This document shows, piece after piece, positions 10,801 to 22,068 of a stretch of 64,000 bases of DNA (the first letter of the stretch is position 1; each line of letters opens with the position of its first letter). The stretch is from the NCBI GenBank assembly GCA_037074615.1, contig CM073522.1, positions 30,378,962 through 30,442,961 of the forward strand, read 5' to 3'. Under the pieces are notes generated by a model, which made no database searches, was not told where the DNA came from, and worked only from the letters and a program-made list of their open reading frames with translations. The DNA comes from Leucaena leucocephala (Eukaryota > Streptophyta > Magnoliopsida > Fabales > Fabaceae). Made by a program: the position numbers and the translations under genes.

Positions 10801-13800
10801 CTCTGAAGCTGCCGCATCCATCTAAGAGATTTAATGGCTTGTGAAACATGGTGCACTGCAGCTAATTTAGATGAGACAGGATCAGCTACCGTCTGGACCA
10901 CAGGTGTATGAACTGGACATACTTCACGGGCAGAAAAGCTCTCATCGCCAGCAGAGTTTGGTAGAGCCACTCCTTGAGTGCTTAATTCCATGTTTCCTAC
11001 TGCCAATAATTCCCCAGTGTTGGTATCAGACATCATCTTGGCAGTAGAATCTGATTCCAAGAGCTCACGTATTTGTCCTTGTTCACTTGATTCATCATGA
11101 GATGATACCTCTCCATGGACAACTGATTCAGAATCTCTGTTTTCAGCATCAAGGGATGACTCTTCAGCTTCAGTAACAATTAGATCACATTCTACAGCTA
11201 GAGATTCAGAAGTTAAATTCAGTTCTTCATCATAATTTAAAATCAGCCTGGCAAATTGTTCATGAGCAATTGCTCGTACTGCCTGTTCAGCAGAACACCA
11301 ATTAGCAATGCTATCATATTCAAGATATTAACAAAATTAAAGGGAACAAAATAAAATATTGTCTTCCAAAAAAGATACCAGATGGTCTGAGTCATCGAGA
11401 AAATCCAAACATTTTCTGAAAAAACTCACACACCTAGCCCTATTCTTAGCAGCCTGTGGCAAAAGCAACAATAATTAGTAACCAGCTAATTCAAACACAA
11501 GAAAGCGCAATTAGCCCAAAGACAAACCATTGAAAGTGAAAGCCGATGAGCAATCCGATAGAGGAGAGTTCCCAATGAATATACAGCATCACTCCTGCCT
11601 CTGCTGATTAAAGTGGGCAAGGTGCTTGAACGATCATGACAACCATCAGAAGAATGGTTTTTCGGAATAACAGAAAGATCAAAAAGCTGGATGTCATCTT
11701 CACCTGCACCTTTATAAAGCTGCAAAACTAAGTCAGGCTTGCTAGCAATATTAAGCGCCACAAAATTTAAAAGAGTTTGCACTAGTAAGCATAAAGCAAT
11801 AAAACAATTGTGAAACATAACAATAAAGTAAAAGGCAAGAAGGGTACAGTAAAAGTACCCAGTAAGATCCAGGATCCTGTTTGCAATTATCCTGAAGGAA
11901 TCTCAAAACAGAAAGACCATTTTGCTGGACAACATAAGGATGAAATGCGGGTGTCCCATCATCAGATATCCCTTTCAATAGAAATATGTCATCTGTTTTT
12001 AGAAGCTCGTATCCTTGAACAACACCATTATGATGATAACAGATAGCCATCTCAGGCACACTTGCCATGACATTGTCAAGCCAAGCTTCCAGCCATGTCA
12101 ATGGCGTTACCTATCAAATTAAGGAAACATAATGAATAATTTGCAAATCATAAATTAAGATGCAAGATTTTAGAAAAATGCACACACCTGGTGGGTAACA
12201 TCCCATAGATGCAAGCTCACAGCAACATACTTCTCATTACTGAACAAAAGCAAGTCACTACCTAGTAGCATACGGAAATTATGAAATTGCCAGAACAAAA
12301 CCCTCAGAAAGTTGTCATTGCCAACTTTTCTTTGTTTCTCAGACTCTTGCATGAGAGATCTAGGTTTTTCACCAATTTGTGATGCCACCTTATTGACTGG
12401 ATTATGATTCCTATTTCTTCCATTCTTCTTCCTTCCCCACAAAAAACTGTCTTGCTTAACCTCTGAGTACTCATTAAAACTATTGTATCCTTCAGCTCGA
12501 ACAACATCATCATGCTGTTTCACAATCTGAGGAGTATTTCCTCCAGGAAGAACAGAATTATTTGACTTCTCTTCTGATGAAACATGATGACTTGGAGGGC
12601 AATCACAAGCCTCCATTCTGACTGAATGCATAGCAAAATTTAAGAATAATGATGGATCAGCACATTTTGACTGATTGTTATGCCTTCTAATCAACTTTTC
12701 TCCCTCTTCAACATCAGGGCTGCACTTCAGATGATATTTTGTCACATGAAATAAATTCGATGAGTATCATTATAAGAAAAAGGTCAGTTAAAAAAATAAA
12801 AAACTGTCTAGTACAGCCATGACCTTCAGAGGTAACAAAGGATTCAATCTGGGAAAACGCTGACATGCTAGTAGTCTTAGCTAAGCAAAGCAATAATCAG
12901 TTGAGGCCCTTTTAAATAGGAATGACTGACTCTTAAGATAAAGCCATCTCCACATGGTTATACATAACATATTAGTCAACTAAAATAAATTGTTTTCCGG
13001 ACATTGCTTTTTCTTGTTGAAATCAGTAAGTCCCTAATCATCTACAAGACTACAGCTATCCTTTCTGTTTGGAACATAAAAGTAGAACTTTAATGTATTT
13101 TGTTTGAAGGAAAGTTGAAAATAGGGAATGCTCAAATTTCAAATTGAAATTCTCATGTTTCTAAGAATTGAGTGACGACTTAATCATAAAGAAATGATGA
13201 CAATGAAATGAAATAAATCTGGAATTTTTACCAAGCACCAAAAACACATCTCTGAACAGCAATTATGATGCTTCAATAAAGGAAAATTGGAGGCACTGCA
13301 ACCAAAACAAAAGATCAAAAGTAGTTAAGATACACACCCAGTGTTTAAAACAAGGGTCTGACCAATGCGATGAACAGCAACTGATAACCGAGCCTTCGAA
13401 TAAGGCATTTTAAAAATCAGCTTCAGAATGTCTGCAGGGGCAATTACATCAATTTCATCTCCATACTCTGCCAAACCAGATACTGCAAGTGCCTCGCATT
13501 TTCTGGTGAGATTAGATGCAACAGCAGCACCATCCCAAGGTAAATCTGTCACATGCCACATAATACATTTGTGAACAACAAAAGGTGTTTGTGCTTCAAA
13601 GAGTTCAAGTGATAGATGATATTAATTTTACAGAACTTCCAAAAGCATTGGCTTCTCTCATCAAGCAACCTAGTTGTAAGAGGTATATATCTGTCAGTGA
13701 AACAGATTGCCTGATTGTTCAAGTTTATTTATGGTATGAAACAACCCAAAGCATGATCACCCTCGTCAAAATAATTTGACACCTTCCCTTAAAGTCCCCA

Positions 13801-14931
13801 CGAGAACTCAGAGGAAATCAAGTGGTCCAAATTCAATGAACATAAAATGGGCAACTTTAAACAATTAATCCCACTCTGATCCTTTCTTCCTAAGAATTAA
13901 TGCACACAGTTACAAAAAAGAACAACATAACTTGACATAACCCGGGACATTTTCGTTAATCAAATTATGAGAATGAAATTTGTTTGGATTCAAGTCAACA
14001 TAATACGTTGTTCTTGATTGAGCTTAGCAAAAAGTTGTATAGAAGTTTTATACTCTTTTCCGAAGAAGGCTTATCAGACTTCCTTTTGAAGTATAGATTT
14101 TATCTGAACATAATCGTGGATGTGATGATATAAGAAGAAGCTATAATGCAGCTAGGTTGCTTTCTCTTGGGAAAGGGCTTTACATTCATGGGATTAGGTG
14201 GCTTCAATATAAAAGTAAATATAATCTAGAAAATTAGCATTTAGTCTAGCCTGATACGCACAAGACAGAATATCTTGTCGTTATCGCATTGCACATCCAT
14301 TGATCATATGGTAGTGATTTAATTTGAACTCACTTAATTACTCAATCCATAGCCAATAGCTATATTACTAAAAGAGCGACGATCACAAGCAAGAAATAAT
14401 CTTCCCCCATTCAAATGGAGAAGTGTTGAATAGATGAAAATTAGTCTAGTGAGAAACAAGTACCTCCAGTGGTCCTTGACTGCACAGCACAAACAGGAAG
14501 AACCTTTTCCGGGAAATGCGAAAGAAGTGGAGGCGTATTGAGATCAGTCTCAGTCGGAAGCATCCGGTATCGATACCGCGGAGCATTTACTCTACGGAAA
14601 GGGAAAAAAACACATGAACAATTTAAAAATGCAGTAAAATGATTGCTTAGTAAAATGGGTATTAAAATGACAATCACAAGAACAGCAAGGCCAACTTTGA
14701 GTAATTAAACACGTCAAGACTTCAAAATCAAAGACATAATCACAGAGAGCATGTGTACGTTTGACGGTTAGGAAGAAGAGCGGGACCAAAAGCGTGGAAG
14801 GATTTGTCGGTGGGAACCGGGATTGAACCGCAGAGGAAGCCGACGGGTTTGGGAGTGACGAGTTCCAAAGTTCCGACGCACTGAAGCTCCCAAGAGGAGC
14901 TATCAGAGCTGGAGGAGGAGGATGACGCCAT
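7805..14931 (-). CDS. EDRF1-like TPR protein (plant erythroid differentiation factor-like)
   Basis: Nine exons can be joined with GT-AG borders and consistent phase: 14931-14759, 14591-14464, 13545-13338, 12719-12188, 12110-11859, 11719-11528, 11453-11379, 11282-8889 and 8101-7805. They give 1416 residues. The N-terminal half holds the conserved EDRF1 block: LPWDGAAVASNLTR, MPYSKARLSVAVHRIGQTLV, FRMLLGSDLLLFSNEKYVAV, LTWLEAWLDNVMASVPEMAI and RSDAVYSLGTLLYRIAHRLS. The large exon 8 encodes TPR-like helices (LLLGESYLALAEAYIEDGQL, about residues 730-770) and two Cys-rich patches (CACGDSDCIEVC near 704; CSSCSLINC near 890). The protein ends AMYKLWIS. It matches the Arabidopsis erythroid differentiation factor-like protein (AT1G35660, from memory). 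The biochemical role in plants is not known. The start ATG follows a psaB-derived insertion that begins about 220 bp upstream. Confidence 0.92.
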
Positions 14932-15150
14932 GTGATTGTTATATTCTTTCAGTTCAGGAGAATTGTAGAGTGAAATTGCGGGGAAGAAATGAGCCTCGCG
15001 AGCCTCCGGTGAGGAAGAAGATTGTTAATTTTTCCGATGTGAGCTTCTCTATCGTGTCGTGTCACTCGTGCCGTGCAGAGCACCATCAAGGACCTGGGGT
15101 TTTCTAATTTTTCTCGTGGGTTCTATTCTGGAATTTGGTTCGCGCCTTCA
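14932..15150 (-). promoter_or_regulatory. Probable 5'UTR and proximal promoter of the EDRF1-like gene
   Basis: This segment of near-genic base composition lies directly upstream of the EDRF1-like ATG (minus strand) and ends at the plastid-derived insertion. No TATA box is obvious. The assignment rests on position and composition only. Confidence 0.35.
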
Positions 15151-15388
15151 GAAAGGATTAGGCCCACTTTTTACAGGTCAGTGGAATCTTTATGCTCAAA
15201 AGTCCGATTCATAGGTCATTTATTTGGTACTCGCCAAGGAGCAGAAATTACCATTCTAACACTTCTCAAGAGATTCTATCTGCAAATGCAAAGTTTATGG
15301 TTGGCTGATATAGCTCGTCGTCATTTAGCTATTGCATTTATTTTTTCCGTTGCTGGTCACTAACTTCGGGATTGGACACAGTATAAAA
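15151..15388 (+). pseudogene. psaB: Nuclear plastid-DNA fragment (NUPT) of psaB
   Basis: The plus strand keeps long stretches of the photosystem I gene psaB: ttttacaggtcagtggaatc, tttatggttg and gggattggacacagtataaa. In translation SLWLADIARRHLAIAFIF and ILTLL correspond to the PsaB segment around SLWLTDIAHHHLAIAFIF. A net one-base loss near 15205-15215 shifts the frame, and about 11 bases are missing just after GGTCAC (15355-15360), which creates a stop. Only about 80 codons' worth is present out of more than 700. It is a transferred plastid fragment, not a gene. Identification is from memory of PsaB; a nucleotide search against any eudicot plastome would settle it. Confidence 0.88.
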
Positions 15389-15591
15389 AAAAATTTATTG
15401 ATTATAAAAAATTTTACAAAAAAATTGAGCTTATAAAAAAAAGCACATATTCCTCCAGGTAGATTGGGATAATTTAATTCATTTTTCAATTAGGCCTGTG
15501 GCTACAGCGCCTCGGATTCGTGGGCCTGATCCTGGGCTTATAACACAGTTCATATCATATCTTAATTTTAAGTTTAACCAAATCAACCAAC

Positions 15592-15780
15592 AAACTAACA
15601 GGGGTTAGTCTGAGTGGTAAGCAGCTCAATATCGCTTAAGCGAGATCTCGAGTTTGAGCCTTGGCGAATACAGAAAATCCCTGTTGGGAGACTCACCCAC
15701 CATAACCAGGTGCGCGACGCGGGTCGGATCCGGATGTAATCGGGGCAAAGCTCCGATGAACCGAGTGTGCAACAACAAAA
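15592..15780 (+). mobile_element. SINE family A, copy with 12-bp target duplication
   Basis: A tRNA-derived head has an A-box-like TGAGTGGTAAGCAGC and a B-box-like CGAGTTTGAGCCTTG. It is followed by the body shared with the copies at 56484 and 40637 (TGGGAGACTCACCCACCATA, GCGACGCGGGTCGGATCCGG) and ends CAACAACAAAAAA. The 12-mer AAATCAACCAAC flanks it at 15580-15591 and 15781-15792. Confidence 0.9.
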
Positions 15781-15792
15781 AAATCAACCAAC

Positions 15793-16090
15793 GAGATTGG
15801 TCTTAGTGGTAAGTAATTTAGTATCGCTTAAGAGAAAAAAATATTTCGCCCTACATTTAGATCGTGGGTGAACTCAACCACTTTTCAAAAATTCTTGTAC
15901 TAAAAAAAAATCATGCCACAATTAGTAGAAAACTATCCTTTAAATCTAATATTTTTTTTGATATAAAAAATTTTGGAAAAGGGTTAGACTTACTCACGAT
16001 TCAAGGGCTGGACGAAGTTTTTCTTCCTTCTAGACGATACTAATATCAGGTAAGGCAAACAATCTATTACCCTCATATATAAATTTAGAC
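15793..16090. mobile_element. Chimeric SINE A/B head-to-head with a second SINE B piece
   Basis: From 15793 a family-A-like head (ATTGGTCTTAGTGGTAAG ... TATCGCTTAAG) runs into a family-B tail (TTCGCCCTAC, TAGATCGTGGGTGA, TTTCAAAAATTCTTGTAC) to about 15908. From about 15945 a minus-oriented family-B tail follows (AATTTTGGAAAAGGGTTAG, TCACGATTCAAGGGC), so the two B tails face each other. Both pieces are old and diverged. Confidence 0.65.
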
Positions 16091-16261
16091 ACCAAAAAAT
16101 TATGATTTAAATATAATATTTTGAATTTGAAGAAGCTGTATATATATATAAAAAGAAAGCTATCAGTCATGGTCTTGGAACCTAAATAACACCAAACACT
16201 TACGGTTACCTTTTATAAAAGGTATAATAGGAGTATGAGTTATAAAAAAAATCTATAAACC

Positions 16262-16560
16262 TATAAATTATCAATAATACTTTTTTAATCCTTAATATAT
16301 GACCTAATTAAAAAATTGATCTTAATCTTAAATATAAAACTTATTTTTTATATTTATTAATTTTTTCTAAATTATCCGTATTGATAATTTCTCAATAATA
16401 ATTAAGTAAGAGAGGGAGAGAATGAGTTAATGAATATGATAGGTTATTTTATAAAAAAATATGTCATATTAACTAATTTAATTAATTTTTTTAAGTTAAT
16501 TAAATTAGTTAAATATAATTTTTTGTATAAACTTTTTCATTTTAATATAATTAATCTTTT
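16262..16560. mobile_element. Stowaway-like MITE (diverged copy)
   Basis: The left end reads TTAATCCTTAATATATGACC. The interior includes AAATTATCCGTATTGATA and TCAATAATAATTAAGTAAGA, which match closely the element at 57300-57560. There is no coding frame. The ends are worn, so its borders are approximate. Confidence 0.65.
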
Positions 16561-16729
16561 TTATTGAAAAAATAAAGCAGGCTAATGGGCCTTCACAGTG
16601 GGCCTCCGAAGACAAGTCCAAAGCCTAAAAACAATTTTGCAATTATGGCAAAAAAAAAACTGAAACCCTTGGGCAGCTTTACACCTCGTTCGTTGACTTA
16701 TATGAGTTGTGTGATTATGTCGGCTGCAA

Positions 16730-17309
16730 TTGAAGCTCACTCTTCACTCCTTTGTTTCTGTGCCCAGCGACGCGAAACTTGAAATCAAACGGTCGCCCTG
16801 GCCACCCCCGTTTTCGACAACTTACCGTTTCCTTCAGTCTACTTTTTCTCCTCCTTCGAGCTTCGTCGCAGCACGCAGCCCCTCCGACTCTGAGCTTCCT
16901 CTCCTCCGTGATCGTCGTCCTTCTAGCTTCTTGGAAAGTAAGAATGGCGTGACTATTCTTCTGTTTTGGATTGTGGATGCAACCTGCCCCTTTCTCTGTT
17001 TTGTTTTCTTTCTTCTGCCATAGATGCACAAATTTGGTTAGACATACTACATAATAAAAAAAGAAAGAAATTTTTGTCTTGCCTATTGTAATTCCAAAAG
17101 GAAAAAAGAAATTTTTACAAGAACGATGTTGCCACTTTCGACAAATTAGAAGGTTAGTTGCCTGCGCCCCCTCTATTCTATTCCTAGCTCTGCTCCTGCC
17201 CCTAAATGTTTGATGTTAAGTCTCGAGTTTTATTCATTGCAATGGTAGCTAAGCCAGTGAGTTAATGGACCCTAATGTGAAGCAAATTCAGTGAGAAATC
17301 CCTAAAAGG

Positions 17310-17344
<35 letters not shown>

Positions 17345-17467
17345 TTGCATATTCTGGATTGACAGCCATAGCTAAGATTGTTACTTGTTTTTCAGGAACT
17401 CAATTAAGGCCACCTACAGCAGCATCAAATCTTTTGCCTTGGTAACGAGCATTTGCGTACTCCGATC
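16730..17467 (+). promoter_or_regulatory. 5' leader of the DAPDC gene with a 5'UTR intron
   Basis: A pyrimidine-rich, GC-richer block at about 16760-16937 ends in the donor GTAAG at 16938. The next good acceptor, TTGTTTTTCAG, ends at 17395, and the coding ATG is at 17468. This is the usual look of a leader exon, a 458-bp leader intron and a short second leader piece. The open frames on both strands at 16715-17031 are by-products of this block. The intron carries a (TA)n run at 17312-17341. Transcript ends are inferred. Confidence 0.55.
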
Positions 17468-20400
17468 ATGGCTACCACACACCTTTTTTCTTTTTCTGCC
17501 TCACTTCCTAAAGCCCAAAACTACCATTTAAATCATAGCCGTTTTACCCAAAACCTAACTTTATCCTTCAAACCTACTTCTAGGCCACGTCTTCTTAGAG
17601 CGGTTCTGTCTCAGGATATTGGTAAAACTTCAATACAGGACTCTAAGACAACTAAGTTTCAGCATTGTTTCACCAAGTCTGAAGATGGATATCTATATTG
17701 TGAGGGGCTTAAAGTGCAGGAAGTTATGGAAACAATTGAAAGAAGACCTTTCTACTTGTACAGTAAGCCTCAAATTACTAGAAATGTTGAAGCCTATAAG
17801 TCGGCCTTGGAAGGCTTGAGTTCTATTATTGGTTATGCTATCAAGGCCAACAATAATTTGAAGATTCTGGAACATTTAAGGCATTTGGGTTGTGGAGCGG
17901 TGCTTGTTAGTGGAAATGAGCTGAGACTGGCTCTTCATGCTGGGTTTGATCCCACAAGGTTAGATTACAATGTGCCCATGAATGTCTGTACATATGTTGA
18001 TCTATTTGCACTTCGTTAGAGTCTTCTCGTTGCCAACTATCTGTTCAAGAATGCCATTTCAGCTTTGCACAACTTAGGAATTTTATTCTTTGGTATTCTT
18101 CAGTGATTTATGGTTTTATTTTTATTTTTTATCTTATATGTGTGAGGTACTCAATCTGATTCTTTCTTAATTTATGGATGAATAGGTGTATCTTTAACGG
18201 GAATGGAAAAATCCTTGAGGATTTGGTCCTGGCTGCCCAATCAGGTGTTTTTGTCAATATTGATAGTGAATTTGACCTGGAAAACATTGTAGCAGCTGCA
18301 AGAATTGCTGGTAAAAGGGTTAATGTCTTACTTAGGATTAATCCTGATGTGGATCCACAGGTATTTTTAAACCGCAACTGTTTCCCCAAAACCATGTTCA
18401 TTTGTCACACCTGAACATTATGCGTACTACAAGACACTGTTGGCCCAACTTTTATTTTTTTGGTCCATGACTATTGGCCCAACTTAAGACCTCTACTTTC
18501 CTAGCTCTCATTTGACTGCAAATTCATGCTTTTAATGATGCTGGACTCTTGTGATGAAAATTGATCTTTTGTTATTTTTAAGGTCCATCCTTATGTTGCC
18601 ACTGGGAATAAAAACTCCAAATTTGGCATTAGAAATGAGAAGCTTCAATGGTTTTTGGATGCTGTGAAGGAACATCCTAATGAGTTAAAGCTCGTAGGGG
18701 CCCATTGTCATCTTGGATCAACAATTACCAAGGTATATCCCCAATACTTCTATATGTTTCTTCGTCAACCCCCTGCTCCACTTTTAATTATGAGGAGATA
18801 AATATGGACTAAAAGTTATGAATAATTACTAGACATTATTATTTAATTTGCTTAATAGTTTTAAACTGTTATTTTGTTATTCAGGGTGCCTTTTACCATT
18901 ATTCTCTTCAGTAACCTTAGCACTTTAGTTTTATGGCTGGATAACTTTGTTGTTTCTCGATCTCAGTCTAAATATAAATATTGAATAAATACTGAAGTGT
19001 TACACCTCTTTTCCCATCTCAGGTGGACATTTTCAGGGATGCTGCTGTTATCATGGTCAACTACATGGACCAAATTCGAGCTCAAGGTTTTGAAGTTAAT
19101 TATTTAAATATTGGTGGTGGACTTGGGATAGATTATTATCATTCTGACGCTGTCCTTCCTACACCCAGAGATCTCATTGATACTGTGAGGACTCAACATT
19201 GACATCTCTTCTCATCTGCCCATATTCAGTATGATTAGGATTGCCACTCCTAAGAAATAAGGAATGGCTAGTAATTAATAAATTGGACCACTTAATTTTG
19301 CAATACACAGATTTTGATTGCAGCATCCTATATGCTCTGATATGTAGGTATATTTGTGGTTAATTGGCCTGAAGAACTGTTACTTGGTGTGCATATATTA
19401 CAGCAATATACAAATAATCGAATTTTGAGGGACATGATCAACATCATCTTTTGAGGCATATGTATGCTTCCCTGATGAATAGGAGTCATATAGGTTACTA
19501 AATCTCTGAGTGTCATCTGCATTCTTGTTAGTAATACTGATCATCCATTTGCTTATTCTTATCTTCATATAAGCTGTGAGGTGCTTGCATATGTATGTAT
19601 TTTTGAGCTCATCTTTGAGAGTAATTAAATTAGCATATGGAAGAGAATCTGTTACTGCTTAAAATTTCTAATTAATGCACAATGTTGCTGCTGATTCAAA
19701 ATTTCTGCACTAACCCTCCCAGGAAATCAGGTCTTTTCTGCTGCTGACATAGTAACAATAGTTAAATGCTTTTTGATAAGTAAAATAGAGTATTTTTTAT
19801 TCCATTGCATACTTAAAAAATCTTCCTGCTGATTCAATATTTCTGCACTAATCCATTTTATAGGTACGGGAGCTTGTCCTTTCACGGGGTCTTAATCTCA
19901 TCATTGAACCAGGGAGATCACTCATGGCAAACACTTGTTGCTTAGTTAACAGGGTGACGGGGGTGAAAACTAATGGATCTAAAAATTTTATTGTGATTGA
20001 TGGAAGTATGGCTGAACTTATCCGGCCTAGTCTGTATGATGCTTACCAGGTAGTTATTCAAGTCCTTTTATGACTTACCACCAAATACATTGATTCTGGT
20101 GTGGGTGTGTAATTTGTAGCTTGTTTCTCATTAGATCTTTTGGTGCCTTCTGGATCATGTACTTTAATCTTATACGGGATGCCACAATAGATTTCACATT
20201 GATTCCTGAAACTCGTGTTCCAAACTCCCCTTTTATGGGGGCCAATCAAGGGAAAGGGAGACAGACAATTCTGGTATTCTATTTATTGCTCCTAAAGATG
20301 GCATTCTAAAGAAAATTATGGACTGTGTCATGGCCTTTCGCCCAAGACTAGGAAGTTCGATCATGATACCGTAGACTGCCCTTTGTGGTGGACCCCGCCC

Positions 20401-21238
20401 ATTAAGTGTGATGGTTATCTTCTGCCATCAAGTGTCAATTACTTCTGTCTTTTCTTTTCAAAAATTTTCTTCTTCTTTTTTTTAATGTGGAATTGATTTT
20501 TTTTTTTAAATATCACTCTGGAATTGATTTTTCATTGTTTAATTGCAGCATATAGAGCTGGTTTCCCCTGCACCAGAAAATGCTGAGACAGCAACATTTG
20601 ATGTGGTTGGCCCTGTTTGTGAGTCTGCAGATTTCTTAGGAAAAGAAAGAGTACTTCCAACGCCAACCAAGGTAATGTAATGAATTGACCTCATAATTAA
20701 TTAGTTCAGCAAAAATATTGTTGCACAATCTGGACCTTATGGTGATCATGATTCATACCAACTTAATTCAACTGTATGAATTGCTGTCATTTTGTAGGGT
20801 TCCGGTTTAGTTGTTCATGATGCTGGTGCTTACTGCATGAGCATGGCATCAACCTACAATCTTAAGATGCGGCCTCCTGAGTACTGGGTACGATTCCATT
20901 TTATGTGTAAATTATAATTATAATTGTAAAATATATTTGTAATAAAAATATAAAAGCTCGTCTTTGGAAGCTTACTGTGGAAGTGAACACTAGATAAACT
21001 CTTGACTTGTCTACAATTTTGTTAGCTTTATAATTACAAATACTGTGACGTTTGAGGTTTTAAGCTCTAAAGTTTACACTCTTGTAACCCAATTCATACA
21101 AAAAGCCTTTATAATTTGTTTGCTGTGGTTAATAATACACTTTGTAAAATATTTTAGGTTGACGATGACGGAACAGTGGCCAAAATCAGACATGGAGAGA
21201 CATTCGAAGAGCATTTGCGGTTGTTCGAGGGCCTTTGA
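17468..21238 (+). CDS. LYSA: Diaminopimelate decarboxylase, chloroplast
   Basis: Eight exons with GT-AG borders: 17468-17958, 18186-18360, 18583-18732, 19023-19184, 19864-20049, 20549-20671, 20798-20887 and 21158-21238. They encode 485 residues, the usual plant length. The enzyme removes carbon dioxide from meso-diaminopimelate to make lysine, using pyridoxal phosphate. The N-terminal 50 or so residues are Ser/Arg-rich and poor in acid residues, as expected of a plastid transit peptide. The PLP lysine is in YAIKANN (Lys about 126). Later come HCHLGS, the phosphate-binding GGGLGIDY, EPGRSLMAN, the active-site Cys in GPVCESAD, and GAYCMSM. The C-terminus is RHGETFEEHLRLFEGL. All key residues are present, so the gene looks functional. 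The ATG at 17468 is preferred because the in-frame codon at 17453 is TTG. Confidence 0.96.
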
Positions 21239-22030
21239 GTGGAGACATCATTTTTTGGTGGGTTACAACAAGGCTTGCGATTTTATTTGTAATGTTAAGA
21301 AGGTATGCATCGCTCCATACCATTGATAACAAATGTATTTTGAGATAGTTTCTTCTATTATGTTGAAATCTAATGTCCTTGATGGTAGAAGCAGATTGCT
21401 CCTACGTACTCTTGCTTTTTAATTAATTATATAGCATTTATATTTATTTAATATATTATGATCTTAGCCATAGTAATTTAATTCTCCAGTCAACTGGAGG
21501 TAAGGTGATGAAAAAGGTGGTGTCTTGAGTCTTCACTGGTTAAGAAGTGTGTTTCCACTACAAGATGAGCAGGTCATGTAGAGAGGCTACAAGGTGTTGT
21601 CTTGAAAAGGGGCAGGCACTAATGGCCTGAGATTACAAGTGGAATTAGACCCACAACTTTCTATTTATAGAGGAGCTTATATACCGCTAAGGCCACAAGG
21701 TCACTGTTGTCCTTAAGATAAACTAATCCATCCCTTGGACAGCCAGCGCATGATCTTCCTAGATGACTATGGCATGCAAAACCTGGCAAAAGGAACGCGT
21801 ACACCGCCCACTAGGCATGGTGCATGGCAAGGCTCAGGGCTAGCCCTGGTGAAGAGAATGCACTACCCCTGGGCCGAGTGCAAGCTAGTGCACTGACCTT
21901 GACCTCTTATAATGCCTCGTTGCTTATGATACCTATTATCTAAGCAACTGAGTGACAAAATATCTGCTATGTGAGGTACTTCAGAGGGCAGCTGGATAAA
22001 TTTGTCCTGTGGATGAAACTAAATCACATC

Positions 22031-22068
<38 letters not shown>

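Noticed and set aside
15073..15363. 96-codon open frame upstream of the EDRF1-like gene
   Set aside because: Its C-terminal two thirds is shifted plastid psaB sequence; the frame is open by chance and the upstream part belongs to the EDRF1 promoter.
16585..17031. Several overlapping open frames on both strands
   Set aside because: They lie over the GC-richer leader exon of the DAPDC gene and share no family; the leader-plus-intron reading explains the composition.
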